Assembly: GCF_021729155.1 (NCBI RefSeq)
Contig: NZ_JAJQYA010000010.1
Span: forward strand, 94,761-158,760
DNA: 64,000 nucleotides
Source of the DNA: Membranihabitans marinus
Lineage (GTDB): Bacteria > Bacteroidota > Bacteroidia > Chitinophagales > Saprospiraceae
Reading direction: 5' to 3'
Shown here in pieces: positions 1-8,980 of the stretch. Position 1 is the stretch's first letter; each line of letters starts with the position of its first letter. The translations under genes were made by a program, and so were the position numbers. Below the pieces are notes generated by a model. The model did not search any database. It was given only the letters and a program-made list of their open reading frames with translations, and was not told where the DNA came from.

Positions 1-1026
1 GTGTTTTTCCCCTTTCAGTTCATTCCAGTAAAATTGCCATGAATCCGGTAGGAAAAACTGGTCTCCACTGGCGCTCAATATCATTTTGGGCATGGTCAAT
101 TGATCGATAAATGAAAAAGGCTCCGTCTTTTCTGTAAGCCTTTTGTATTCTTCAGAATTTTGCCAATCCATAACCCCTTCCACTTTGTAATCGTGAATGG
201 CATCGGCCCATCTACCATATGCTCTCCAATGGTGTTCGAAAGAAGGTATCATATTCAACATGTCGATTACTATAGGGGCGATAGCTACTACTCTCTTGTC
301 AACTGCTCCGGTAGTCCAAGTCGTCCAGCCACGCTTTGATGCACCAGCAACAACAAATTTTTCAACTTTTTTTAATTCAGCTCTTTTTTCTGTAAAATCT
401 GAGATGACGTCCATGGCTCGTACGGCTGCCTTCGTCATTGGAAATCTGGCCAACCATTCGTTGTCGGCATCCACAGCCCCACCTTCTAAATATTTCCTCC
501 AAGTATAGGCAATCAATTCGTCTTCCACACGTGGACCATAATCGTCACCTATAAATACAGAAGGTTGATTGGGCACATTGTGTAGTTGAGTGACCACACT
601 TTGCGTACCCATGGCTATTTGTAACATTTGTTTGTCTGGAGAACTGGGTTGTTTGGTTTTATGGCTTCCACCATTGATAAACAACATTCCAGTATTAAAA
701 GCAGCACCATCTGGTACAACCATGGTCATCCAATGCCACCATATCGGTCTCTCTACTTCGGCTTCAGTCAACCACTTTTGAGAGATCATTTTAAATACAT
801 ATGTAGTATATCCTTCACCCTTGATCTCATCGACCAAATCATATTTAAAGGCATCATCCTTTGTGTATACATATTCCGACAAATCGTTGATGAAATCATT
901 TGAACCCGCCGGCTGATTTGTAGTCTGAGTGGCGGTAGCACTTTGTTTGGGGGAACAGCCTTGCCAAAATACACTAAAGAGTAAAATGGTTAATCCCAAT
1001 AAAGGACTAAATTTAGGTCGTATCAT
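1..1026 (-). CDS. PhoPQ-activated pathogenicity-related (PqaA-like) alpha/beta hydrolase lipoprotein, partial
   Basis: The reading frame is open from an ATG at 1026 to the window edge (342 codons), so the C-terminus is missing. It resembles the PhoPQ_related family (PF10142), secreted alpha/beta hydrolases of unknown substrate. The diagnostic nucleophile segment GASKRGW lies near residue 229, and the segment IGDDYGPRVEDELIAYTW precedes it as in family members. The N-terminus is a signal peptide ending in a lipobox with Cys near residue 24, so the protein is probably a lipoprotein. It lies 33 bases downstream of the ceramidase-like gene on the same strand, and the two extracytoplasmic hydrolases are probably co-transcribed. 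The family assignment is firm, but the substrate is unknown. Confidence 0.85.
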   Translation of the reverse strand, partial: MIRPKFSPLLGLTILLFSVFWQGCSPKQSATATQTTNQPAGSNDFINDLSEYVYTKDDAFKYDLVDEIKGEGYTTYVFKMISQKWLTEAEVERPIWWHWMTMVVPDGAAFNTGMLFINGGSHKTKQPSSPDKQMLQIAMGTQSVVTQLHNVPNQPSVFIGDDYGPRVEDELIAYTWRKYLEGGAVDADNEWLARFPMTKAAVRAMDVISDFTEKRAELKKVEKFVVAGASKRGWTTWTTGAVDKRVVAIAPIVIDMLNMIPSFEHHWRAYGRWADAIHDYKVEGVMDWQNSEEYKRLTEKTEPFSFIDQLTMPKMILSASGDQFFLPDSWQFYWNELKGEKH

Positions 1027-1059
1027 GTTGGTTAGTTTATAAAGTTTAGATAAATAATA

Positions 1060-2673
1060 CTATAGTTTTTCAATTAATTCGGATAAAGCATCGTATAAAA
1101 TCGGTGCGGTTTCTGGCCCTAATGAATTTTCTTCTCCATAAGAATCACTATCGTCTAAATACAGCCAAGGCTCCACTTCGTCCCATTCGCTCTTGGGGAT
1201 GATGTAGCCGATTTCATCATTGGACAAGCCTAGATAAAAGGTGTAAGTCTGTTTGATTTTGGTTTTAAGCGCAGGAACTTCAACTGGAGAGATATCGAAA
1301 TCTTGTCCTGGAGGACTTTCAATTCCTCCGTATAAAATCTCTGGATATAATTCTCCTGGAATGCTTATAAATGCGGCTGGCCCAATAGAAAAAGCTGCTA
1401 CTTCGCTCCTAGTTTGGAACCATTTCGATGTACCTCTTTCCAAAAGTCCAATGGCTGAAGCAATCCTAAAATTGCGGTTGGCAATAGGTAAATAAAGAGA
1501 GCGGGCTTCGAGATGGATGGGGCTTACTCGACTTAATGTGTCTTCTGTACTCAAAGCGGCCATACCCAACATGGCGATTTGTTCGCCCAATGTTCTGGTT
1601 TTTTCAAAAGACGGTTCAGAAAGTACGGTATCTCTGATCGGATCGTTGAATGGGAGGCTGGGGTGGGGAGCCATTAGCCCACCGACGGCACCATTAAAAA
1701 AGATGGCAGTACCTCCTATACCGGCTTGAATCAACTGACCATTGTCATATATTCCGTTTTCTAGACTTTCTCTAATGTAATGAGGAAAATCAGAACTGAT
1801 TAATAAATTTTTACTCCATAGGGTTTCTGGATGGTTGGCCCAATTGATGATGCTGCCCAATGTGGTATCGGTTACGGCATCCAATACTTGCATTACGTGG
1901 ACGCCAGTGGCTTTTACAATGGGTTTCCTTGTATCCTTGATTAAAATAGAATCTCTTCCCGTAAGGTCTTGACCTAGGATGATTTTGGCAGGACGAATGG
2001 CCTTTATGGCCATAGCGATGGATTCTTTAACCTGTGCTTTGACATAGGCCATGTGGTCAGGGTCTACACCTGAATGAAAGATGTCTGGTCCCCACATTCC
2101 GATGAGGTCATTGCTTTCGTGGGTATGGGTGGAAGCGATCAGGACATAGTCTATGTCCCATTCGCTGGGTATGCTCTGACGAATATCTACTACGTCGGCA
2201 TACATGTATCCCACTGCATCTAAGGATACCATGGCTACTCTGGATTCACCGTCATCGACCAACATCGTCCTTGCCCATACATCGTCATGAACACCATTGG
2301 CCGGCTTGTTGTTACTAAATCCGGCAATCCATACAGCATCAAATTCACCGTTGTTGTTGACATCATTGTAAACTTCCCCTTCGTCAAATCTTGCATTGCC
2401 GTTGGCATCTTCCCAAGTATCGATAATCGTAGGTGTAATCTTTGTCTTGCCGAATCCAATTTGTAAATCCACTTCCTTCACATCCTGTTTCAGCGTTATA
2501 TTTACCTCATAGCCGGGATGCCTGTCTCTCATATTATGTTTGGCCCAAAACAATAGGGCAATCACAGCTATCAACAAGACGATGCTCAATCGCAGTATCC
2601 ATTTTTTCATAGTCTCAATTAGGTGTTTATACTTTGGCCTAAGATATTCAACAATTGACTTAAAGTCAAACAA
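1060..2673 (-). CDS. Neutral/alkaline ceramidase-like hydrolase, membrane anchored
   Basis: This 537-residue protein has one N-terminal membrane helix (about residues 24-43) followed by a domain resembling the N-terminal catalytic domain of neutral/alkaline non-lysosomal ceramidases (PF04734). The typical features are an early 'VGFGKTKITP'-like strand, a DDVWARTMLVDDG stretch, and the STHTHESNDLIGMWG segment with candidate zinc-binding histidines. It lacks the long C-terminal domain of true ceramidases, as do many bacterial hypothetical relatives. Between the first strand and the rest of the domain sits an Asp/Asn-rich insertion with two calcium-loop-like motifs (EDANGNARFDEGE and NDVNNNGEFD). 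It is the first gene of a probable two-gene operon with the PqaA-like hydrolase. Ceramide hydrolysis itself is not shown by the sequence. Confidence 0.75.
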   Translation of the reverse strand: MFDFKSIVEYLRPKYKHLIETMKKWILRLSIVLLIAVIALLFWAKHNMRDRHPGYEVNITLKQDVKEVDLQIGFGKTKITPTIIDTWEDANGNARFDEGEVYNDVNNNGEFDAVWIAGFSNNKPANGVHDDVWARTMLVDDGESRVAMVSLDAVGYMYADVVDIRQSIPSEWDIDYVLIASTHTHESNDLIGMWGPDIFHSGVDPDHMAYVKAQVKESIAMAIKAIRPAKIILGQDLTGRDSILIKDTRKPIVKATGVHVMQVLDAVTDTTLGSIINWANHPETLWSKNLLISSDFPHYIRESLENGIYDNGQLIQAGIGGTAIFFNGAVGGLMAPHPSLPFNDPIRDTVLSEPSFEKTRTLGEQIAMLGMAALSTEDTLSRVSPIHLEARSLYLPIANRNFRIASAIGLLERGTSKWFQTRSEVAAFSIGPAAFISIPGELYPEILYGGIESPPGQDFDISPVEVPALKTKIKQTYTFYLGLSNDEIGYIIPKSEWDEVEPWLYLDDSDSYGEENSLGPETAPILYDALSELIEKL

Positions 2674-3283
2674 TTTTTAGATAAAATTTAAAATTAACCA
2701 TGAATAAACATAGAGGTTGGGATTTTTGAGGCAAATCTAGTATCTAACTGGCCTTAGTCCAATAAGATATGGTAAATTATTAGATGAGGTCTTGATTTTA
2801 ATAGATTTCTGATTTTCTCATTTTGCTATTTAAGTTTTAGCAATTAGGCAAGGAAATTGAATTCGACTATTTTAATCGTAACTATGCGCGTCTGAGACAA
2901 GAAGTAATTTTCGATGCTATATGTGTAAAAACAATATCTTATACGAATTACATTTTATAATGACGGAAAAGATTTCGAGAATATTTGAAGTTTGACGAGG
3001 CTAAAAACACAGGCATAGCCGTAGCTACGGCGAGTATTTTAAACGAAGTAAAACTTCTAATAAATCGAAAGATTACCGTTAATTATAAATGTAATTCGTA
3101 TTAGTCCAACTTTTGTAAATTCACTCCGAATACATGAGGGTCTATTTCAAAATAAATATTGTGGAGAATCCCTTGCCCGTTTACTTGAGTTATATATCCA
3201 ACATAAGTTGCCATTACCTCTATTATTTCAGATGAGAAAATAGACTGTGTTTTTATAATCCAATTTTGCCTATTAGCATTCAT
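2674..3283. other. Intergenic stretch without a supported gene
   Basis: This stretch separates the ceramidase-like gene from the beta-lactamase gene. Apart from the MITE-like element at 2941-3101, nothing with coding character was seen. A 60-codon frame at 3101-3283 starts directly after the beta-lactamase stop, but it has no recognisable motif and its stop overlaps the element. Confidence 0.6.
2941..3101. repeat. 161-bp MITE-like element with imperfect terminal inverted repeats
   Basis: The left end starts ATACGAATTACATTTTATAA and continues TGACGG. The right end read in reverse starts ATACGAATTACATTTATAAT and continues TAACGG, so the ends form an imperfect inverted repeat of roughly 38 bases. 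The middle holds the perfect palindrome GCCGTAGCTACGGC at 3018-3031. No open frame lies inside. Copies of one end alone occur near 4230, 4722, 9530, 35318, 46520 and 53520. The architecture fits a non-autonomous mobile element or a mobile stem-loop, but no transposase with matching ends was seen in the window. Confidence 0.6.
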
Positions 3284-4120
3284 CTAATCGCGAAATAACT
3301 CGAGTGCATTAAAGACAATGTCCTTGCGTATTTGTGCAAAATCATCCATATTGAATGTAGGTTTTGGTTCCACATTGGCAGCAAAAAATAAGACTTCCGC
3401 ATTAGAGATTTGATAGCCTACAAACCAGCCATTGTCCACAGAATCATTGCTAGACCAACCTGTTTTGCCGAATAAGGTTCCATTATGGTGGCCTTCTATG
3501 ACCATCATACTGTCGACCATGTCGAGGCTGCGCTTGGAGATCGGGAGATTGTTTTCGTATAATTTTTTCAAAAACGATATCTGTTCCATTGGACTAATTC
3601 GCGATTTACCTGTCAACCAAAAAAGGTTGATATTACTGGAGTCGATATCCATATGACCATATTGAAGTTGGTCGACATAGGTCTGCATTCGAGTTACACC
3701 TACCTTCCTTGCAATATCTTGGTAGCAGGGCACACAGGAAAGTCGAAAAGCATCGCGTAAAATTAAATCTTGTTCCCATGATTTTAAGAATTTTGGTTGC
3801 CCATCCCATTTAAACAATGTAGAATCACTCGCTGCTACACCGGTTTCTAGGGCAATTAAACTGTTGGGAATTTTGAATGTGGATGCCGGTAATTGACCCT
3901 TATTCGCCCAGTCGTAATCATTGGAGAAATATTGGTTGTTTTGTAAATCATAGACAAGGATGCAGCCCTTTACACCAGCAGAATCTATAATGTTTTGAAA
4001 AGCGGGGAGGTTGTGGTAGTTTCCCTCATGAGAAGAGTTTGGTGACTGTGAAGTTGAAGATTGACAGGATAAGTGCCAACATCCAAGAATTAGAAATAAT
4101 GTAATATTCAAAGTTTTCAT
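3284..4120 (-). CDS. Class D (OXA-type) beta-lactamase, lipoprotein
   Basis: This 278-residue protein has the class D serine beta-lactamase motifs in order and at normal spacing. They are Ser80-Thr-Phe-Lys83 (nucleophile and the lysine that is carbamylated in this family), Ser128-Cys-Val130 (SxV motif), Tyr154-Gly-His (usually YGN), the WxxG region with Trp168, and Lys219-Thr-Gly221. The signal peptide ends in a lipobox with Cys19, so it should be tethered in the periplasm rather than free. No LysR regulator, integron or IS flanks it, and its base use looks like that of its neighbours. This suggests an intrinsic gene. It is expected to hydrolyse beta-lactams, but penicillin-sensing relatives such as BlaR sensor domains share the fold. 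The spectrum cannot be read from sequence. Confidence 0.92.
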   Translation of the reverse strand: MKTLNITLFLILGCWHLSCQSSTSQSPNSSHEGNYHNLPAFQNIIDSAGVKGCILVYDLQNNQYFSNDYDWANKGQLPASTFKIPNSLIALETGVAASDSTLFKWDGQPKFLKSWEQDLILRDAFRLSCVPCYQDIARKVGVTRMQTYVDQLQYGHMDIDSSNINLFWLTGKSRISPMEQISFLKKLYENNLPISKRSLDMVDSMMVIEGHHNGTLFGKTGWSSNDSVDNGWFVGYQISNAEVLFFAANVEPKPTFNMDDFAQIRKDIVFNALELFRD

Positions 4121-4199
4121 AAGGGGGATTTTTTACTTTACTCAATAAAGTTAATCTAATTTTATAGGACTGAGCATAGATGTACTTTGGGCAACTTCA

Positions 4200-4746
4200 T
4201 TTGGTCATCTTGAAATCTTTTCCGTCATGACTAAATGTAATTCGTATTAAAAGATTAGAATATGTGCCAGGAATTCTCCCGATGCTATTATGTCGTCCAC
4301 TTCGACTCAGCTCAGTGCGCTGCTTTCAGGACTTTTCATTGAACATAAACATGTCTTTAACAAGTATTTATCCCATTTAAATGATTAAACAGATCATCAT
4401 TTCGATGCTCATGGATTTGTCACACTTTTTGCCCAGATTATCCAAATATATAATTGTAGAAAATTAAAAATTATGATCTTTTCGTGTTGCGCGATAATTG
4501 CTGCAAAAAGTCCGCCAAATGAATGTTGGTTAACTTTATGGAATCTCGTCATGCCACAGTGGGCATGACTAGTATTTATGAAAACTGACGGTATGATTTT
4601 GATATTAAAAGATAAGAATATGTGTCAGGAATTCTCCCGATGCTATCATGTCGTCCATTTCGACTCAGCTCAGTGCGCCGCTTTTAGGACTTTTCTTTAA
4701 ACAAGAAGGTAGGTTCAATACTTATACAAATTACATTCTTAATTGA
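4200..4746. repeat. Intergenic mosaic repeat cluster 1
   Basis: The gene-free stretch 4121-4787 is mostly repeats shared with clusters near 44 kb (same orientation) and 57.5 kb (inverted). Two copies of a unit ending in TTCTCCCGATGCTAT and ATGTCGTCC lie near 4270 and 4630. Each carries a CTTCGACTCAGCTCAGTGCG insert inside the GTCC...GGAC stem. Between them are a block containing TTGTCACACTTTTTGCCCAG (about 4415), the block AAAAAGTCCGCCAAAT (about 4505) and the stem-loop GTCATGCC/GGCATGAC (about 4550). Lone MITE-like ends flank it near 4230 and 4722. Confidence 0.7.
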
Positions 4747-4787
4747 CGGCAATCTTTTAACTTATAATAGTGATGCCTACTTTTTTA

Positions 4788-5126
4788 TTACAATTTTTCG
4801 ACGTATATCCATCCTTTTCTGCCAGAAACAAACTCTACTTCAATTCGCTGATAATCCTCTACTTCGTATTCATCAGCCTGGGCCAATTCTTCATCAGAAA
4901 TCTCAAATAGCATGCCTTTCACTTGGTCTTCGGCTTGGCCAGTTGCTTTGGCAATGGGATGATATTCTTGATCACTTCGCTTTAATACCTTGTCATCGGT
5001 AATCTTTAAGGACTCCAATCGATACCCGGGCAATATTTCTGGACTGCCTTGTAATAGTCTACCGAAGGTTTCAATTTGCACCTTGTCAATTTGTAAAGTG
5101 CCATATGAAAATAAATATTGACTCAT
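4788..5126 (-). CDS. Gamma-glutamylcyclotransferase (AIG2-like) family protein
   Basis: This 112-residue protein belongs to the GGCT/AIG2-like family (PF06094), small barrel enzymes that cyclise gamma-glutamyl amines or related substrates to 5-oxoproline. The substrate-binding YGTL motif is at residues 8-11, and a candidate catalytic acid lies in the DEYE segment at residues 85-88. The size fits the family. It is the last gene of a three-gene minus-strand operon, 20 bases after the methyltransferase gene. The exact substrate cannot be assigned. Confidence 0.85.
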   Translation of the reverse strand: MSQYLFSYGTLQIDKVQIETFGRLLQGSPEILPGYRLESLKITDDKVLKRSDQEYHPIAKATGQAEDQVKGMLFEISDEELAQADEYEVEDYQRIEVEFVSGRKGWIYVEKL

Positions 5127-5146
5127 CTTTGTTGTCTTTATTTTGA

Positions 5147-5884
5147 TTAATGATTTGGACTTTGAGATTTAGGTCTTTTCAAAACTAAGTACTTGTTGTA
5201 GTTTAGTTCTGCGCGAAGTTTTAAATCCTCTTCGCCAAAAAGTTGATTCCAATGATACTGAAACTCCCCTGATTTTGGATATTTTTGGTTGATGGCGGAT
5301 GCGATGGGCTTTTCTGCAAATAAAACGTGAATAATCTCACTGGGACTACAAATAAAGGAGGTGGGGGAAACATAGGTTTCTCTTAAATGTAAAAACGAAG
5401 CCTGCAGGTCAGAAAAATCAGTGTCGTGTTCGTAATTAGATTCAGGAAGTATAAGATTTAGCTTCGAAAGTATTGGACTTAAATCCAATTGAAAATCATA
5501 GACCAAAATGATAGCTTCTTCTTTGGAAATTCGCATAACCTCATTTAGTAAGGCTTGAGATTTGGCATAAAAAAGGGAGCCGGCAAAGGTAATTAAATCA
5601 TAATGGCTACTGGGCAGAGGATATTGAGTAAGAGAACCACAGATATATTGGATGTTTTTATGTGTTTTTGCCTTTTCCAACATGGCTGCACTGATTTCCA
5701 ATCCGGTAATATTGCGCCCATATTCGAGCAATGCCACACTTGAATGACCAACACCGCAACCTACGTCGAGGACTTGGTCGAAGATCTTACTTTTCCTAAA
5801 TACACTTTTTAAAATATTTTGATGCAATGAAGGCCGATAGGCTTGGTAATGCTTAGCTGTAGAGGTATTGTATAAGTCATTCAT
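5147..5884 (-). CDS. Class I SAM-dependent methyltransferase
   Basis: This 245-residue protein has motif I of class I methyltransferases (VLDVGCGVGHSS, residues 38-49), the acidic motif II (ITGLEIS, near residue 80) and the later FAGSLFY segment. The overall pattern is that of the Methyltransf_11/25 group acting on small molecules. The methyl acceptor is unknown. It sits 18 bases downstream of the SDR gene and 20 bases upstream of the GGCT-like gene, so the three are probably one transcript. It has no signal peptide and should be cytoplasmic. Confidence 0.85.
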   Translation of the reverse strand: MNDLYNTSTAKHYQAYRPSLHQNILKSVFRKSKIFDQVLDVGCGVGHSSVALLEYGRNITGLEISAAMLEKAKTHKNIQYICGSLTQYPLPSSHYDLITFAGSLFYAKSQALLNEVMRISKEEAIILVYDFQLDLSPILSKLNLILPESNYEHDTDFSDLQASFLHLRETYVSPTSFICSPSEIIHVLFAEKPIASAINQKYPKSGEFQYHWNQLFGEEDLKLRAELNYNKYLVLKRPKSQSPNH

Positions 5885-5902
5885 GATATGAATATCTAGG
5901 AT

Positions 5903-6766
5903 TTAGGACAAAAATCTTTTTTGAACCATGGCGTTCAGTTTCAATCCATCCGGATCTCCTATCGTTTTAAGTTTGGTGAATTCTTCTGCCCATTCAGAGG
6001 TTCGGATTCTCAGTGGAGGACGATGGCTTTGCACCACTTTGACAATGACTTGGGCCACTTCCTCAGCGGTCTGAAATGTGGATGTATTGGGATCGGACGA
6101 GCGTTTCTTAATGCCGGCCATGTATTTGTCCATAATGGCTTGATAGGCCGGTAAAGTCATCTGACCATCGGTCATGGTTTTGGCCATGGTTGATTCTAAG
6201 AAGGAAGAGTAAATTCCACCCGGTTCTATAAGAGTAAAATGAATACCAAATGCGGAAGAAATATAGGACGCTTGTGCTTCGGTATATCCTTCGAGGGCAA
6301 ATTTGGCTGCGCAATACAACTCATTAAAGGGTTGGCCTACTAGACCTCCGACCGATGAAATATTGATAATATGACCAGACATTTGAGTCCTCATAATGGG
6401 TAATACGGCCTTACTGCATCGAACCACACCTAGAAAATTGACATCGATCAACCATTGAACCTCGGCTTCTGTAGCCTGTTCTGTGGTTTTGGCCATTCCA
6501 GCGCCGGCATTGTTGATCCATAAATCGATACGACCTTCGGTTTTCATTATTTCTTCTACACAAGATTCAATGGAATCGGTATGCAGTACATCAAGGACTA
6601 GGACATGAATATTTAGATTTTTTTCTTTGGCCAAGCTTAGGAGGGCTTCACTTTTATTGGTATCCCTCATGGTAGCGTATACTTTATATCCGATTTCGGC
6701 CAATGCTATTGAAGTATATAGGCCCAAGCCCGTAGATGTTCCTGTAATGACAGCTATTTTACTCAT
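5903..6766 (-). CDS. Short-chain dehydrogenase/reductase (SDR)
   Basis: This 287-residue classical SDR has the nucleotide-binding TGTSTGLG at residues 8-15, NNAG at 85-88, the catalytic Ser in NISS (about 137), and Tyr151-xxx-Lys155. The Asp at the end of beta-strand 3 (VLDV, near 59) and the ATMR segment at residues 31-34 suggest possible NADP preference, but this is weak. The extended C-terminus is typical of SDRs annotated as 'SDR family oxidoreductase', related to the retinol or 3-oxoacyl groups. It is the first gene of the three-gene operon running down to 4788. The substrate is unknown. Confidence 0.9.
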   Translation of the reverse strand: MSKIAVITGTSTGLGLYTSIALAEIGYKVYATMRDTNKSEALLSLAKEKNLNIHVLVLDVLHTDSIESCVEEIMKTEGRIDLWINNAGAGMAKTTEQATEAEVQWLIDVNFLGVVRCSKAVLPIMRTQMSGHIINISSVGGLVGQPFNELYCAAKFALEGYTEAQASYISSAFGIHFTLIEPGGIYSSFLESTMAKTMTDGQMTLPAYQAIMDKYMAGIKKRSSDPNTSTFQTAEEVAQVIVKVVQSHRPPLRIRTSEWAEEFTKLKTIGDPDGLKLNAMVQKRFLS

Positions 6767-7152
6767 CTCTTTGATTTATAGATTCTCAATCGTATAGAAA
6801 TAGAGACTAAAGGTAAATTTTTTATTTTTTATATGAAATTGAAGAATTAAATAGTCCACGAACTCAAAATGGCTTCGATATTGTGGGGGAAATAGATACC
6901 TTTCATTGTAATTTTCAACAAGTTTATTGTTGGGAGAACTACAGTATGGTTATCTCTACAATGTGATTTTTTGGTAATTTTCGGATCTGGCAATGGCACC
7001 TGACGATTAGTGCTAGTTAATTCCAGTTTTCTAAAAAGTATTTTCCATTAAAATGAAATAGTTTTTACATAAAAATACAAGCCTGTGCAATCCTTTAAGG
7101 GGTATAAAAATGTTACTCTTTGTTGAACTGTCCTATGAGGTGGGCAGAAGGG
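6767..7152. other. Intergenic stretch, nothing recognised
   Basis: This A+T-rich stretch lies between the divergently placed SDR promoter region and the end of the AlkB-like gene. I saw no repeat module, RNA gene or supported open frame here. Confidence 0.5.
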
Positions 7153-7770
7153 TTAATATTGTTGATTTTCGATGGTTCTAAAGGTGAGATTGATTCTCGC
7201 CGTAAGTACTTTTTTACTCGGTGGCAATCGATGCAGCCAGTGTCGTTGCGTACTTCCCTGCATAATAAGTAATCCACCGCGTTGGAGGATAAGGGAAATG
7301 ACTTCTTTAGTAGTTTTATGTTTAAAAGAAAACTTCCTTTCCGCCCCAAAACTAAGAGAAGCTATGGCTCCATCTTTTTTCAATGCTTCCTCTCCATCGC
7401 TGTGCCAGCCCATGGTTTCTTGACCGTTGTGGTATAAGTTGAGCAAACAGGAATTATAACTTTGTCCACTAATCATTTCTACTTTTTTCTTCAATTCCAA
7501 AAGTGTATCCGACCACGGTAGGGCAATTTTGGAGGTGTTAGAATATCGATATAAATATTTTTGATCACCGTACCAAGCGATTTTGCGTTTGGTCACAATG
7601 TGTTTGCCAAACATGTAAGCCTCGTCATTTTTCCATTCCACTTCCTCGAGTAAAGTATGGTAATAACCTTGGGCGGTATTCGTGTCGAATATCGGGCCAT
7701 AATAATACACTTCTCCATCTCGAGGTAGGAGGTTGCTGTTGTTGTTGTGGAAGAGAAGTCCTGTCGTCAT
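7153..7770 (-). CDS. AlkB-like 2-oxoglutarate/Fe(II) dioxygenase
   Basis: I chose the ATG at 7770 (205 residues). The longer frame to 7800 needs a TTG and adds ten residues that do not look conserved. The protein has the AlkB family iron site, with H123-x-D125 inside NLYxxGxxxxGWHSD and a distal His near 180 in RHWLHR. It also has the 2-oxoglutarate-binding RINLTFR segment near residues 192-198. The length and the YYGPIFD start resemble the ABH2/ABH3-like bacterial group, which removes alkyl lesions such as 1-methyladenine and 3-methylcytosine from nucleic acids. It appears monocistronic. No ada-like neighbour was seen. Confidence 0.88.
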   Translation of the reverse strand: MTTGLLFHNNNSNLLPRDGEVYYYGPIFDTNTAQGYYHTLLEEVEWKNDEAYMFGKHIVTKRKIAWYGDQKYLYRYSNTSKIALPWSDTLLELKKKVEMISGQSYNSCLLNLYHNGQETMGWHSDGEEALKKDGAIASLSFGAERKFSFKHKTTKEVISLILQRGGLLIMQGSTQRHWLHRLPPSKKVLTARINLTFRTIENQQY

Positions 7771-7978
7771 AGAGCGAAAGCCATTGGTTGTAAAAAACAA
7801 CGATTTTATAATGGTTTGGTTTATACTAAATGAATTTACAAATGAATTTACAAATGAATATTCTGGATCGTATTATTCTATGAGATGACCTCCCTTCCAA
7901 ATTTCAAAAATGGAATGTTAAGTTGAAAAACTCTAACTCTTAAGATACATTTTTATTAAATGATAACTACTAATTCGC

Positions 7979-8980
7979 TTATCGCTGATAATATGCAATA
8001 CCAAATGGATTGTTTTGTACGGTGAGGGTTTTGGATAATGTTGGCGTTCCATCCGATATATTATAGACAGTTACTTGATTGGCAGAACCTCCTGAATGGG
8101 TTATAAAGGCTTTCGAACCCGCTTTATTTAGAGTAATGTTGTGAGGAACAGATATATCACTGCCCAAGGCAGATCCCTTGATCGTGTTGTCTGCAGTTTG
8201 AAATGAGAAGATTTGGCTACCTGGTAGGTTAGTAATAAATAAATATTTATTATCTGGTGAAGGATATATGCCGTGTGAACCCGCCATTGAAACACTGTCA
8301 ATTGTGGACAAATCGTTTTCATCCAACACAAATAATGTGCCCGATTGATTGGGTACATATAGGCGATTGTTACTCGGGAGGTGATACAGATGGGGGTCAT
8401 CTCCTACAGCCTTTGAAGCTAGTTTCTCGAAAGAACTCGTCGAAAAAGCATAGACGCTATCACGAACGTTCTCATCTCCAATTAGTACTGTAACATAGGC
8501 TTTTGTACCAGAATTGGTTAGAAATACATCGTGTGGTTTGACCCCAATATTTATGGTGTTTGTCACAGTATGATTGGTTAAATTAATGACAGATATGGTG
8601 TTATCAATATCGTTATTCACCCACAATTGTTTACCTTGACCATCGGCCCACATGTGAAAAACTCCTTCTCCCACTGGTATGGATGTTTCTAATTCTCGAC
8701 TATCTGGATTGATTACATGTACTTGTTTCTGCGCCCTGTCCCCTACATATATTCTATCTTTTGCCGATACAAATACAACATACATTGGTTCAGAACCACT
8801 GATGGTTAAAGTTTCTATTACTTCATCTGTTTCTGCATTGATAAAACTGATTGAACCGCTTGATCGATTGGCCACAACTACTACTTCTTCAATATTCGCT
8901 TGTGTTTTGTCGTCATCTTTGTCACAGGACAATAGGGAAAAGGATAAAGCCAATAAACTAAATAAAAATAATTTGTTCAT
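7979..8980 (-). CDS. YVTN-type beta-propeller lipoprotein
   Basis: This 333-residue protein has a signal peptide with lipobox LLSC (Cys19) followed by acidic residues, typical of surface-exposed Bacteroidota lipoproteins. The rest consists of repeats of about 40 residues with the YVTN/YncE pattern, for example SVINLTNHTVTNTINIG and YVGDRAQKQVHVINPDSREL. This predicts a seven-bladed propeller. Such proteins bind ligands or polymers on the cell surface, and no catalytic residues can be assigned. The gene stands alone with about 650 bases upstream. Confidence 0.82.
   Translation of the reverse strand: MNKLFLFSLLALSFSLLSCDKDDDKTQANIEEVVVVANRSSGSISFINAETDEVIETLTISGSEPMYVVFVSAKDRIYVGDRAQKQVHVINPDSRELETSIPVGEGVFHMWADGQGKQLWVNNDIDNTISVINLTNHTVTNTINIGVKPHDVFLTNSGTKAYVTVLIGDENVRDSVYAFSTSSFEKLASKAVGDDPHLYHLPSNNRLYVPNQSGTLFVLDENDLSTIDSVSMAGSHGIYPSPDNKYLFITNLPGSQIFSFQTADNTIKGSALGSDISVPHNITLNKAGSKAFITHSGGSANQVTVYNISDGTPTLSKTLTVQNNPFGIAYYQR

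Noticed and set aside
3101..3283. 60-codon frame directly after the beta-lactamase gene
   Set aside because: It has no recognisable motif, its stop overlaps the MITE-like element, and chance frames of this size are common here.
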